Shown: positions 1-6,599 of the stretch, piece after piece
Position numbering within the stretch: position 1 is the first letter of the stretch
Layout of the letters: every line of letters begins with the position of its first letter
Position numbers and translations under genes: made by a program
NCBI GenBank assembly: GCA_937892405.1
Contig: CALAFS010000013.1
Coordinates: 1-11,337 of the forward strand
Length of the DNA stretch: 11,337 nt
Direction of reading: 5' to 3'
Source: an uncultured Clostridia bacterium
Lineage (GTDB): Bacteria > Bacillota > Clostridia > Oscillospirales > CAG-272
The notes under the pieces: generated by a model
The model's database searches: none
Told to the model about the DNA's origin: nothing
What the model saw: only the letters and a program-made list of their open reading frames with translations

Positions 1-55
1 TCTTCAAGGCATTTTCGCTCGCTTCCATCGTAGGGGCGACCATCGGTCGCCCGCT
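1..55. repeat. 55-bp direct repeat, copy 1
   Basis: Identical over all 55 visible bases to 161-215; it may continue left of the window. It contains a perfect hairpin: GGGCGACC (34-41), loop ATC, GGTCGCCC (45-52). No T-tract follows, so it is not a standard terminator. It looks like a dispersed palindromic intergenic element of the kind common in Clostridia genomes; that class assignment is from memory and unverified. Confidence 0.85.
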
Positions 56-110
56 TTCGCCGCCATTATCTTTCGCGTTAAAAAGAGCCTCTGGCGCTTC
101 GGTACTTTGT

Positions 111-135
111 AGGGGTCGGCGCCCTCGACGACCCG
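111..135. repeat. Related hairpin element between the two repeat copies
   Basis: The sequence begins AGGGG like the hairpin core of the 55-bp repeats and folds as GGGTCG (113-118) against CGACCC (129-134), then a G-A mismatch, two more CG pairs and a CCCT loop (122-125). It is a diverged sister of the TAGGGGCGACC...GGTCGCCCG hairpin, with compensated stem changes, which suggests that the fold matters or that the element family has several variants. Confidence 0.55.
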
Positions 136-160
136 TTACGCTTTGTTGATTGCACGCGTT

Positions 161-215
161 TCTTCAAGGCATTTTCGCTCGCTTCCATCGTAGGGGCGAC
201 CATCGGTCGCCCGCT
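161..215. repeat. 55-bp direct repeat, copy 2
   Basis: Exact second copy of 1-55 at a period of 160 bp, with its hairpin at 194-201 and 205-212. After 215 the two copies diverge at once (TTTCGC versus GTGATA), so the right boundary of the repeated unit is sharp. Two copies at this distance are not a CRISPR array. Confidence 0.85.
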
Positions 216-340
216 GTGATACGCATATTTTTCGCATGGCAAAGATCGAGACACCGCGGCGGGCTTTCATTCCAAAGCCTCGTATGCGGCACCGTGTGAC
301 GAAAACAAAACAAGAAACAAAAAACAAAAATACGGCAAAA

Positions 341-371
341 CGGCAGAGAAAAAAGCTCTGCCGCTTTTTTT
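341..371 (+). terminator. Intrinsic terminator
   Basis: A perfect 8-bp GC-rich stem, CGGCAGAG (341-348) and CTCTGCCG (356-363), with a 7-nt A-rich loop, is followed one base later by seven Ts (365-371). The T-run lies on the plus strand, so it ends rightward transcription coming from left of the window. It isolates the polysaccharide promoter from read-through. Confidence 0.85.
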
Positions 372-400
372 GCTTTTACCGCTTCTTGCGCCAAAAACGC

Positions 401-432
401 CTCGATATGCAAACAATAATTTGCACATCGAG
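401..432. promoter_or_regulatory. 13-bp imperfect inverted repeat, possible operator
   Basis: CTCGATATGCAAA (401-413) and TTTGCACATCGAG (420-432) are inverted copies with one mismatch around a 6-nt AT-rich spacer. It is not followed by a T-run. A diverged copy (CGATATGCAAA, then TTTACAAAT) starts at 513. It lies about 200 bp upstream of the operon's -35 box, so a regulator-binding role is possible but unproven. Confidence 0.45.
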
Positions 433-512
433 AAACCGGCATTTCGTTCACCAAATCGCCAAAAAATATTTTCTCATTTTTCGGTTTTTCTCTGCCGCAA
501 AAAGGAAAGGAA

Positions 513-542
513 CGATATGCAAATAAAAATTTACAAATAACG
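513..542. repeat. Diverged second copy of the inverted-repeat block
   Basis: CGATATGCAAA (513-523) matches 403-413 exactly. It is followed by six A/T-rich bases and TTTACAAAT, compared with TTTGCACAT in the first copy. Both copies also have CTCTGCCGC upstream (356-364 and 490-498), so this looks like a duplicated block that later diverged, with an indel of about 24 bp. Confidence 0.4.
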
Positions 543-559
543 CTTCTTTTGCGATAAAA

Positions 560-590
560 TACGGCAAAATCCGACACGGTACGGCAAAAT
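560..590. promoter_or_regulatory. Paired 11-bp direct repeats, candidate activator or repressor site
   Basis: TACGGCAAAAT occurs at 560-570 and again at 580-590, a period of 20 bp, close to two helical turns, so both copies face the same side of the DNA. A near copy (TACGGCAAAAC) lies at 331-341. If transcription starts near 663, the pair is centred near -98 and -78, a usual place for an activator. No regulator is encoded in the window to assign to it. Confidence 0.4.
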
Positions 591-627
591 CTCCGGTTCT
601 TTTTCACGCCCGCGGGGAAGAAGAGGA

Positions 628-656
628 TTGACAAACCGCGCGGATTGTGGTATGAT
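628..656 (+). promoter_or_regulatory. Sigma-A-type promoter of the polysaccharide operon
   Basis: A perfect -35 TTGACA (628-633), a 17-bp spacer and a near-perfect -10 TATGAT (651-656) are visible. Transcription would start around 662-665, giving a leader of about 65 nt before the first gene's ATG at 729. The leader is AT-rich then GC-rich and shows no clear riboswitch or attenuator. The position of the promoter rules out the earlier in-frame TTG at 645 as the start of the first gene. Confidence 0.88.
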
Positions 657-728
657 AAAGAAACTAATATAATTAAAATATTTTATCTGAAATTGTCGCG
701 CGTCCGCGTCGGCAGAAAGGATATCAAA

Positions 729-1934
729 ATGAAAATCCCGTTTTCTCCCCCCGATGTATCGGATCTTGAAGTAGAAGAGGTCGCCGCCGCGCTCCGCTCC
801 GGCTGGATTACCACCGGACCGCGCACGAAGGCGCTCGAAGAAAAAATCGCAACATGGCTCGGCACGAAGAAGTGCGTCTGCCTGAACTCGCAGACCGCCT
901 GCGCGGAGATGGCGCTCCGCGTCCTCGGCATCGGAGAAGGGGACGAGGTCATTACGAGCGCCTACACCTACACGGCGTCCGCCTCGGTCGTCTGCCATGT
1001 GGGGGCGAAGCTCGTGCTTGTCGACATTCAGCCGAAGGGACTCGAGATGGATTACGACGCACTCGAGCGCGCCATCACCGAGAAGACGAAGGCGATCATT
1101 CCCGTCGACCTCGGCGGTATCCCCTGCGATTACGACCGCATTTTCGAGATCGTGGAGAGAAAGCGTTCGCTTTTCCGCCCCGCGAACAAATATCAGGAGG
1201 CGCTCGGCAGAGTCGCCGTCATGGCGGACACCGCCCACGCCTTCGGCGCGTCCTATCACGGGAAGATGATCGGCAGCGTGGCGGATTTCTCCTCTTTCAG
1301 CTTCCACGCGGTGAAGAACTTCACCACCGCGGAGGGCGGCGCCCTGACCTGGCGCACCCTGCCCGGTATCGACGACGAGGAGATCTACCATCTGCTTCAG
1401 CTGTACAGCCTGCACGGACAGAGCAAGGACGCCCTTGCGAAAATGCAGCCCGGCGCATGGGAATACGACATCGTCGGCACCTGGTATAAGTGCAACATGA
1501 CCGACATCGCCGCCGCGATGGGACTCGCGCAGTTCGAGCGTTATCCCGGTATGCTCGCGCGCAGAAAAGATATCATCGCCCACTACAACGCGGCGTTCTG
1601 CCCGCTCGGCGTGGAGGTGCTCCCGCACCTCGCCGAAGGGTATACCTCGTCGGGACATCTCTACATCACGCGCCTGCCGTGGCTCACGCCCGAAGAGCGT
1701 AACGCCGTGATCCGCGAGATGGCGGAACGCGGCATCTCCTGCAATGTGCATTACAAGCCCCTGCCCATGCACACCGCTTATAAAAATATGGGCTTTGATA
1801 TAAAGGACTTCCCGAATGCATATACTTACTTCAAGAATGAGATCACGCTTCCGCTTCATACCTGCCTCACGGATGAAGAGGTCGCGTATATCATCGACAC
1901 CTATACCGACATTGTAAAGGGAACTCTGAAATGA
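729..1934 (+). CDS. DegT/DnrJ/EryC1/StrS-family PLP-dependent sugar aminotransferase
   Basis: This 401-residue protein belongs to the aspartate-aminotransferase fold family that transfers an amino group, usually from glutamate, to a keto sugar nucleotide. The visible marks are the N-terminal GWITTGPRT segment (25-33), GDEVITSAYTYTASA (71-85), the PLP-contacting Asp in MADTAHAFGA (D167) and the Schiff-base lysine in SFHAVKN (K196), followed by TTAEGGA. A segment of about 20 residues before MADTAHA (around 139-162) is longer than in minimal members. The ATG at 729 is chosen because AGAAAGG (714-720) sits 8 nt upstream and the longer frame would overlap the promoter. The gene overlaps the next one as ATGA. 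It is similar in role to PglE or PseC-type enzymes, but the exact sugar cannot be read from sequence, and no partner dehydratase lies in the window. Confidence 0.9.
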   Translation: MKIPFSPPDVSDLEVEEVAAALRSGWITTGPRTKALEEKIATWLGTKKCVCLNSQTACAEMALRVLGIGEGDEVITSAYTYTASASVVCHVGAKLVLVDIQPKGLEMDYDALERAITEKTKAIIPVDLGGIPCDYDRIFEIVERKRSLFRPANKYQEALGRVAVMADTAHAFGASYHGKMIGSVADFSSFSFHAVKNFTTAEGGALTWRTLPGIDDEEIYHLLQLYSLHGQSKDALAKMQPGAWEYDIVGTWYKCNMTDIAAAMGLAQFERYPGMLARRKDIIAHYNAAFCPLGVEVLPHLAEGYTSSGHLYITRLPWLTPEERNAVIREMAERGISCNVHYKPLPMHTAYKNMGFDIKDFPNAYTYFKNEITLPLHTCLTDEEVAYIIDTYTDIVKGTLK

Positions 1935-2629
1935 TTCTTTGCAAGTGGGAAAAACTGCCCGAGGACATGCGGACGGAAGCCGTGCGACCCTACTACGACA
2001 TTCTCGCGAAAAAGAGATTTTCGCTCTTCTGGAAGCGGGTGTTCGACATCGTCGTGTCACTGATTCTTCTGCTCTTGCTCTCCCCCCTCTTTCTGATCCT
2101 CGCGATCGCTATCAAGCTGGATTCCAAGGGACCCGTCTTTTACCGTCAGGTGCGCGTCACCCAGTACGGGAAGACCTTCCGCATTTTCAAATTCCGCTCG
2201 ATGGTCGTGAATGCCGACCGCGGCTCGCAGGTCACGGTTAGCGGCGACGCCCGCGTCACGCGGGTGGGGAAATTCGTTCGGAAGTGCCGCCTCGACGAGG
2301 TCAGCCAGCTGATTGATGTCCTTCGCGGTACGATGACTTTCGTCGGCACGCGACCGGAGGTGCCGAAGTATGTCGCCGCCTACACCGACGAGATGCGCGC
2401 CACCCTCCTGCTCCCCGCCGGCGTCACCAGCCGCGCGAGCATTTCCTACAAGGACGAGGCGGATCTTCTCGACGCGTCGGATGACCCCGACCGCACCTAT
2501 GTGGAAAAGATTTTGCCCGAAAAAATGAAATATAATCTCGATTCGACCCGGCATTACAGCTTTTTCGGCGACATCGGCACGATGTTCGCCACCGTCTTCG
2601 CCGTCCTCGGCGTCGGCGGGAAGAAGTAA
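1931..2629 (+). CDS. Undecaprenyl-phosphate phosphoglycosyl transferase (initiating sugar transferase)
   Basis: This is a 232-residue, PglC-like monotopic bacterial sugar transferase, which moves a sugar-1-phosphate from a nucleotide sugar to undecaprenyl phosphate on the inner membrane face and so starts the repeat unit. A single hydrophobic segment (about 36-62) carries the helix-breaking Ser-Pro (51-52) typical of the re-entrant helix. It is followed by GPVFYRQVRV (67-76), FRIFKFRSM (83-91), the catalytic Asp-Glu pair in RLDEVSQL (D122, E123) and FVGTRPEVP (137-145). The usual PGxTG segment reads AGVTSRASI here (163-171), a recognisable subfamily form. There is no large N-terminal multi-span domain, so it is the short PglC/WcaJ-C-terminal type. 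It is translationally coupled to the aminotransferase by the ATGA overlap, which hints that the amino sugar may be the first sugar loaded. That link is inference. Confidence 0.92.
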   Translation: MILCKWEKLPEDMRTEAVRPYYDILAKKRFSLFWKRVFDIVVSLILLLLLSPLFLILAIAIKLDSKGPVFYRQVRVTQYGKTFRIFKFRSMVVNADRGSQVTVSGDARVTRVGKFVRKCRLDEVSQLIDVLRGTMTFVGTRPEVPKYVAAYTDEMRATLLLPAGVTSRASISYKDEADLLDASDDPDRTYVEKILPEKMKYNLDSTRHYSFFGDIGTMFATVFAVLGVGGKK

Positions 2630-2699
2630 CTTCGCCCCCCGTTTTCGGCATCGAACAACCCCGACCGGGCAGCGGCACTGCCTCGGAGAAAGGACAGAA

Positions 2700-3521
2700 A
2701 TGGACAGAAATTTTTCGGTACTCATGTCGGTTTATGTGAAAGAAAAGCCGGAATACCTCGGCGCGAGCCTTGACAGCCTGCTTTGCCAGACCGTGCGCCC
2801 CTCGGAGATCGTGATCGTCAAGGACGGCCCGCTCACCGAAGAGCTGGACGCGCTCATTGCATCCTATGTCGAAAGAGAGCCGTCCCTCTATACGCTTGTC
2901 CCCCTGTCCGAGAACCGCGGGCTGGGACTCGCCCTGCGCGAGGGGATGTTGCATTGCCGCTACGAGCTCGTCGCCCGCATGGATTCCGATGACATCTGCC
3001 GCCCCGACCGGTTTGAAAAACAGCTCGCCGCCTTCGAGGCGGATCCCGCCCTCGATGTGGTGGGGAGTTATATTCTGGAGTTTGAGGATACGCCCGCACA
3101 GACGATATGCCGTCGCACGGTTCCGCTTTCCGACGAGGAGATCAAAAAGTATCAAAGAAAGCGTGACGGATTCAATCATGTTTCTGTCATGTTCAAAAAG
3201 AGTGCCGTTCTGAAGGCGGGAAATTATCAGCATTGCCCTTTGATGGAAGACACGCTTCTTTGGGTTAATATGTTCAAGAGTGGCGCATACGGCGCAAATC
3301 TTCCGGAAGACTTGGTCTATGTCCGTATCGGCAAGAATATGTACGAGCGCCGTGGCGGTTATGCCTATTATAAAAAATATAAAGCGGCAAGAAAACAGAT
3401 CCGGGAAACCGGTTATATCACATGGTTTGACTACATTTCTTCACTTTTTGCACAGTTCGTCGTCGCTATGATGCCGAACAAACTGCGCGGATTCGTTTTT
3501 AAGAAAATTCTGCACCGATAA
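2700..3521 (+). CDS. GT2-family glycosyltransferase (AmsE/WcaA-like)
   Basis: This 273-residue cytoplasmic glycosyltransferase has a GT-A fold: the N-terminal strand FSVLMSVYVKEKPEYL (5-20), SLDSLLCQT (23-31), IVIVKDG (37-43), NRGLGLALREG (72-82) and the metal-binding MDSDD (94-98). A later MED (182-184) fits the catalytic-base motif of inverting GT2 enzymes. The C-terminus is basic with a weakly amphipathic stretch that may touch the membrane. The ATG at 2700 has GAGAAAGGA (2686-2694) just upstream. It likely adds the second or a later sugar to the lipid-linked unit. Codon use changes inside the gene: by hand count 28 of the first 121 codons end in A/T, against about 73 of the remaining 152. 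The donor sugar is unknown. Confidence 0.88.
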   Translation: MDRNFSVLMSVYVKEKPEYLGASLDSLLCQTVRPSEIVIVKDGPLTEELDALIASYVEREPSLYTLVPLSENRGLGLALREGMLHCRYELVARMDSDDICRPDRFEKQLAAFEADPALDVVGSYILEFEDTPAQTICRRTVPLSDEEIKKYQRKRDGFNHVSVMFKKSAVLKAGNYQHCPLMEDTLLWVNMFKSGAYGANLPEDLVYVRIGKNMYERRGGYAYYKKYKAARKQIRETGYITWFDYISSLFAQFVVAMMPNKLRGFVFKKILHR

Positions 3522-3554
3522 AATGAAAACAAAACGAAAAGGAGGGGCGGGCAA

Positions 3555-4622
3555 GTGGTTGTGTTGCATATCGCATGTATCCGGAATGACCCGTTTGCCG
3601 GGGTGAGTGTCGTGGTGCCTCATCATGTTACCGCGCAGGGAAATTTCGCTGAGACCGCGCTTCTCAATATCAACGGAGAGAAAATTGACGGTGTACGACA
3701 ACTGTCGTATGAAGCTCCTTTTCGGCTTGAGACGCTTCCTGCGCCTTTCTGCACGCCGGATCTTGTGGTTTTTCATGAGTGCTATCGTTTTCCGTATCTC
3801 GCAATCGCCAAAGCTCTGAAAAAAAAGAAAGTTCCGTATATTATCCTTCCGCACGGAGAGCTTACGAAAGAGGCACAGCAAAAAAAACATCTGAAAAAAG
3901 TCGTAGCGAATCTTCTGCTTTTCAATCGCTTTATCAAAAATGCCGTCGCTTTGCAATGTCTCTCCGAGAGAGAAGAGAAACAGACGCGTTTCGGAAAGAA
4001 ACGCTTTATCGGAACCAACGGTATTCCGATTCCGGAGAAAGAAAAACAGGATTTTTCTCAAGACGGAATCCGCTTTGTTTATATCGGGCGACTTGATATT
4101 TACCCGAAGGGGCTTGACATTCTTGTGCGGGCAGTGAAAGAGGCAAAGCTTTTTCTTCTTCGGAATCACTGTAAAATTGATATTTACGGTCCCGATATCC
4201 TCGGAAGAGGTGCGGAACTGAGAAAGCTGATAGAAGAAACCGATACCGGCGACATGATCGGAGTTTTTCCTCCGGTGGTGGCAAGAGAAAAAGAAGCGGC
4301 TTTACTCGACGCCGATGTATTCATACAGACATCCCGCTCGGAGGGTATGCCGATGGGAGTTTTGGAAGCGCTGGCTTACGGCATTCCCTGTGCCCTTACC
4401 GAAGGGACAACCCTTGCGGCATTTGTGAGAGATCACGGAGCCGGCTTTGCGTCGGAGACCACGACAGAGGGCGTCGCGCGGATGTTTGAGGAAATCGTGC
4501 GGAGAAAAGACGAACTTCCCGAAATGCCGCGGCGTGCGAAAGACATGGCAATGAAGTGCTTTTCGTGGGATCGCGTGGCGGAAGGCACGGTCGAAAAATA
4601 CAAAGAACTGATTGCAAAGTGA
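3555..4622 (+). CDS. GT4-family (GT-B fold) glycosyltransferase
   Basis: This 355-residue retaining glycosyltransferase has the Glycosyl_transf_1 C-terminal domain. FVYIGRLDIYPKGLDIL (174-190) provides the phosphate-binding Arg179 and Lys185, and SRSEGMPMGVLEALAYG contains the E-x7-E signature (E263 and E271) used for the nucleotide-sugar donor. The N-terminal acceptor domain is compact (FHECYRFPYLAIAKAL at 73-88, ILPHGELT at 97-104). The GTG at 3555 is chosen because a near-ideal AAGGAGG (3539-3545) lies 9 nt before it and the protein begins directly with the first strand VVLHIA. It probably adds one internal sugar of the repeat unit. Its stop codon sits inside the ribosome-site region of the next gene, so the two are likely co-translated. 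The sugar specificity cannot be inferred. Confidence 0.9.
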   Translation: MVVLHIACIRNDPFAGVSVVVPHHVTAQGNFAETALLNINGEKIDGVRQLSYEAPFRLETLPAPFCTPDLVVFHECYRFPYLAIAKALKKKKVPYIILPHGELTKEAQQKKHLKKVVANLLLFNRFIKNAVALQCLSEREEKQTRFGKKRFIGTNGIPIPEKEKQDFSQDGIRFVYIGRLDIYPKGLDILVRAVKEAKLFLLRNHCKIDIYGPDILGRGAELRKLIEETDTGDMIGVFPPVVAREKEAALLDADVFIQTSRSEGMPMGVLEALAYGIPCALTEGTTLAAFVRDHGAGFASETTTEGVARMFEEIVRRKDELPEMPRRAKDMAMKCFSWDRVAEGTVEKYKELIAK

Positions 4623-4635
4623 GGAGGTGGCAGAT

Positions 4636-5808
4636 TTGATACGAAAAAATCGGGTAAACGACTGCCTGTTGAATCGAATGATCGGCGCCGGCATGCTGTT
4701 GTTGCCGCTATTGATGTTCGTCAACAACCTGTTTTATAAGCATTCCAAAGTGGAAGATTTTGTTTTGGCGATCACGATGGTGCTGGCTTTTGCCCTGCTT
4801 TCCATGGCATGTCTGCTTCCGTACCGCAATTCGCCCTCCGTAAAGATACGAAGCTGGATTTCTCTCGCCATAGGAATTGCTTTCGGCGTTATCAGCACGG
4901 TGGCGAACTCTTCCGGTTACGGTTCTGTTGTTCAGTACGCTGACCTTGTATTGCTTTTATCGCTGTATCTTGTCTATCCCGTTTCCAAAGCGTTGCAGAG
5001 AATTCTGTGTGTGGAAGGAATCGCTTCGATCGCCGTTATTCTGATTATCTTTTCCGGGCTGAACGAGATCGACCGCCTTTATTATTCCATCATTCCCGGG
5101 TGGCAGGTCGAAAGCATTAACCCGAATACTGTGGGACTTCTGTATTTCTTCCTTTTCGCGCTTGTGGTTTTGCTGCTCGAAGATGTCAAAAATTCGTTTT
5201 TGCGTCTTCCGATTATCTTTGCCGCATGGCTTGGCGCCATTTACTTTACGCATCTTTCGCAATCCCGTGCGGCACTTGCGACGGTTCTCGTATTCGGTAT
5301 TGCGGTTTTTGTGACTTCGTTTGTCATAAAACTGCGTAATCCCGCCCCTTGGCTTGTGCTTTTGGGACTTGCGCTGACCGTGGGAATTACGATTTTTTAT
5401 ATCTTCCTCTATCGGCATACCGACGGAAATGTGGTTGTCCTCGGAAAGAATCTTTTTACCGGAAGAGAGGAGATTTGGCAGGAAATTTACGGGATTCTCT
5501 CCGATCATTGGCTTCTCGGTTATAATAATCGTTATATGCTTTGGGAAGGACGACTGAACAGCGCACACAACGCGTTGCTCGGTGTCTGGTTTACTTTGGG
5601 ACTGATTCCCACGCTGGTGGTTTGCGAGAGAATTGCCGCCGCGTTTGAGAAAAAGCCGCTCGGCAGACTCAGCCGCGACGCGGAGCTTGCGATTTTCGCC
5701 TCGATGATTCTGATGTGTGTGGAGACCGTCCTGACCGATTCCATGCTATATTTCTACTTTGCGCTGTTCTTTTTGCGGATCTCGGACAGCGAGAGAGAGG
5801 GTATATGA
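4636..5808 (+). CDS. Wzy-like O-antigen/capsule polymerase (O-antigen ligase domain membrane protein)
   Basis: This is a 390-residue integral membrane protein with about ten hydrophobic spans. Family marks are NPNTVGLL (162-169), QSRAALAT (209-216), then an extracytoplasmic stretch with TGREEIW (275-281) and SAHNALLGVWFTLG (309-322), the pattern of the Wzy_C/O-antigen-ligase superfamily. It would join flipped lipid-linked repeat units on the outer membrane face. A TTG start at 4636 is preferred because AGGAGG (4622-4627) lies 8 nt upstream; an earlier in-frame TTG at 4612 would put the Shine-Dalgarno inside the coding region. The stop overlaps the next start as ATGA. A WaaL-type ligase shares this domain, but the Wzx partner in the same operon favours a polymerase. 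Confidence 0.85.
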   Translation: MIRKNRVNDCLLNRMIGAGMLLLPLLMFVNNLFYKHSKVEDFVLAITMVLAFALLSMACLLPYRNSPSVKIRSWISLAIGIAFGVISTVANSSGYGSVVQYADLVLLLSLYLVYPVSKALQRILCVEGIASIAVILIIFSGLNEIDRLYYSIIPGWQVESINPNTVGLLYFFLFALVVLLLEDVKNSFLRLPIIFAAWLGAIYFTHLSQSRAALATVLVFGIAVFVTSFVIKLRNPAPWLVLLGLALTVGITIFYIFLYRHTDGNVVVLGKNLFTGREEIWQEIYGILSDHWLLGYNNRYMLWEGRLNSAHNALLGVWFTLGLIPTLVVCERIAAAFEKKPLGRLSRDAELAIFASMILMCVETVLTDSMLYFYFALFFLRISDSEREGI

Positions 5809-6548
5809 TTCCGAAGAAAATTCACTATTGCTGGTTCGGCGGCAAACCGCTGAACGCGCTCGGAAAAAAATGTCTTGCCTCGTGGAAAAAGTATTTTCCG
5901 GAGTATGAGATTATTCTCTGGGACGAGACCAATTCCGATCTTTCCGCATGTCGTTATGTGAAGGAAGCCTATGAGGCGAAAAAGTGGGCGTTCGTCAGCG
6001 ACTATGTCCGCTTTCGCGTTCTGTACGAGCAGGGCGGTGTCTACTTTGATACCGATGTCGAGGTGATCCGTCCCTTTGACGACATTTTGGAAAAAGGAGC
6101 GTTCATGGGGTGTGAGAATCCGGCGGAGAATGATAAGATTGCCGTCGCGCCCGGACTCGGTTTTGCTGTCGAGGCGGGAAACCCTTTGATCGGAGAACTT
6201 CTTGCAGATTACGAAAAGTCCTCTTTTCTGAAGGAGGACGGAACGCCGGATCTTTATACGGTGGTCGATCGCGTTACTGACCTTTTCCGAAAGTACGGAA
6301 TCCGGAATTCGGACAAGCCGCAGACGGTTGCCGGTATTACGGTGTACCCGGCTGAGTATTTTTGCCCGATCAATATGGATAACGGGAAACTGACGATTAC
6401 AGAAAACACCCGTTCCATTCATCGTTATGCCGCGAGCTGGACGAGCGGGAAAGAGCGCTTTCGGGGAAAAGTTTACTTTTTCCTTTGCAGGGTGCTCGGA
6501 GAAAAAGGTGCCGAGCGTTTCAGAAAAGTCTTCGGAAAGAAGAAGTAA
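5805..6548 (+). CDS. GT32-family glycosyltransferase (capsular polysaccharide type)
   Basis: This 247-residue protein starts with IPKKIHYCWFGG (2-13), the classic GT32/Gly_transf_sug opening. It continues with SWKKYFPEYEIILWDE (26-41), FVSDYVRFRVLYEQGGVYFDTDVE (63-86; DxD at 82-84 binds metal and nucleotide sugar) and a C-terminal IHRYAASW (205-212) whose His and Trp are conserved in the family. These enzymes often transfer hexoses such as galactose or mannose with retention, but the donor here is not determinable. The ATG at 5805 overlaps the stop of the polymerase gene, with GAGAGG-like purines just before it; a longer frame reaching back to 5715 would run far into the polymerase and lacks family sequence. 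It is a tightly coupled member of the operon. Confidence 0.9.
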   Translation: MIPKKIHYCWFGGKPLNALGKKCLASWKKYFPEYEIILWDETNSDLSACRYVKEAYEAKKWAFVSDYVRFRVLYEQGGVYFDTDVEVIRPFDDILEKGAFMGCENPAENDKIAVAPGLGFAVEAGNPLIGELLADYEKSSFLKEDGTPDLYTVVDRVTDLFRKYGIRNSDKPQTVAGITVYPAEYFCPINMDNGKLTITENTRSIHRYAASWTSGKERFRGKVYFFLCRVLGEKGAERFRKVFGKKK

Positions 6549-6599
6549 CAGTTCGCGCCGGAGATGGCAGAATGATTCGCAAAGGAAGTGTGAGCGCGC

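Larger units (their letters stand above)
1..728. other. Gene-free upstream region with repeats, terminator and promoter
   Basis: No frame here looks like a real gene: the open frames lack ribosome sites, are rich in low-complexity Lys/Arg/Phe runs and overlap repeats and hairpins. The left third is a repeat region (55-bp direct repeats). The stretch 300-355 is almost free of T on the plus strand (one T, at 331) and leads into an intrinsic terminator. The right part holds inverted and direct repeats and then the promoter of the polysaccharide operon. The block therefore appears to separate an upstream transcription unit from this operon and to carry the operon's control sites. Confidence 0.75.

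Noticed and set aside
34..52. Hairpin as an intrinsic terminator
   Set aside because: The 8-bp stem is perfect but no run of Ts follows on either strand.
1..215. CRISPR array
   Set aside because: Only two full copies, 55 bp long and 105 bp apart, with no regular spacers and no cas gene; better explained as a duplicated intergenic element.
236..526. Plus-strand 96-codon open frame in the upstream region
   Set aside because: The frame runs straight through the intrinsic terminator and the inverted repeat, is dominated by Lys/Arg/Phe from A- and T-runs, and has no ribosome site.
645..728. Earlier TTG start of the aminotransferase
   Set aside because: It lies inside the promoter between the -35 and -10 boxes, so it would not be present in the transcript.
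531..2060. Long reverse-strand open frame opposite the aminotransferase gene
   Set aside because: It covers the promoter and the convincing aminotransferase on the other strand, has an Arg/Gly/Val/His-rich composition typical of the antisense of GC-rich codons, and shows no family motif or ribosome site.
2665..2686. Hairpin in the 70-bp gap before the first GT2 gene (CCGGGCAG against CTGCCtCGG)
   Set aside because: Eight pairs with one bulge but no T-tract; it ends at the ribosome site and could tune translation, yet a stem this size is expected by chance in GC-rich DNA.
5715..5804. Extended N-terminus of the GT32 protein
   Set aside because: The extra residues overlap the polymerase gene by about 30 codons and lack family similarity; the ATG at 5805 begins exactly with the conserved IPKKIHY motif.
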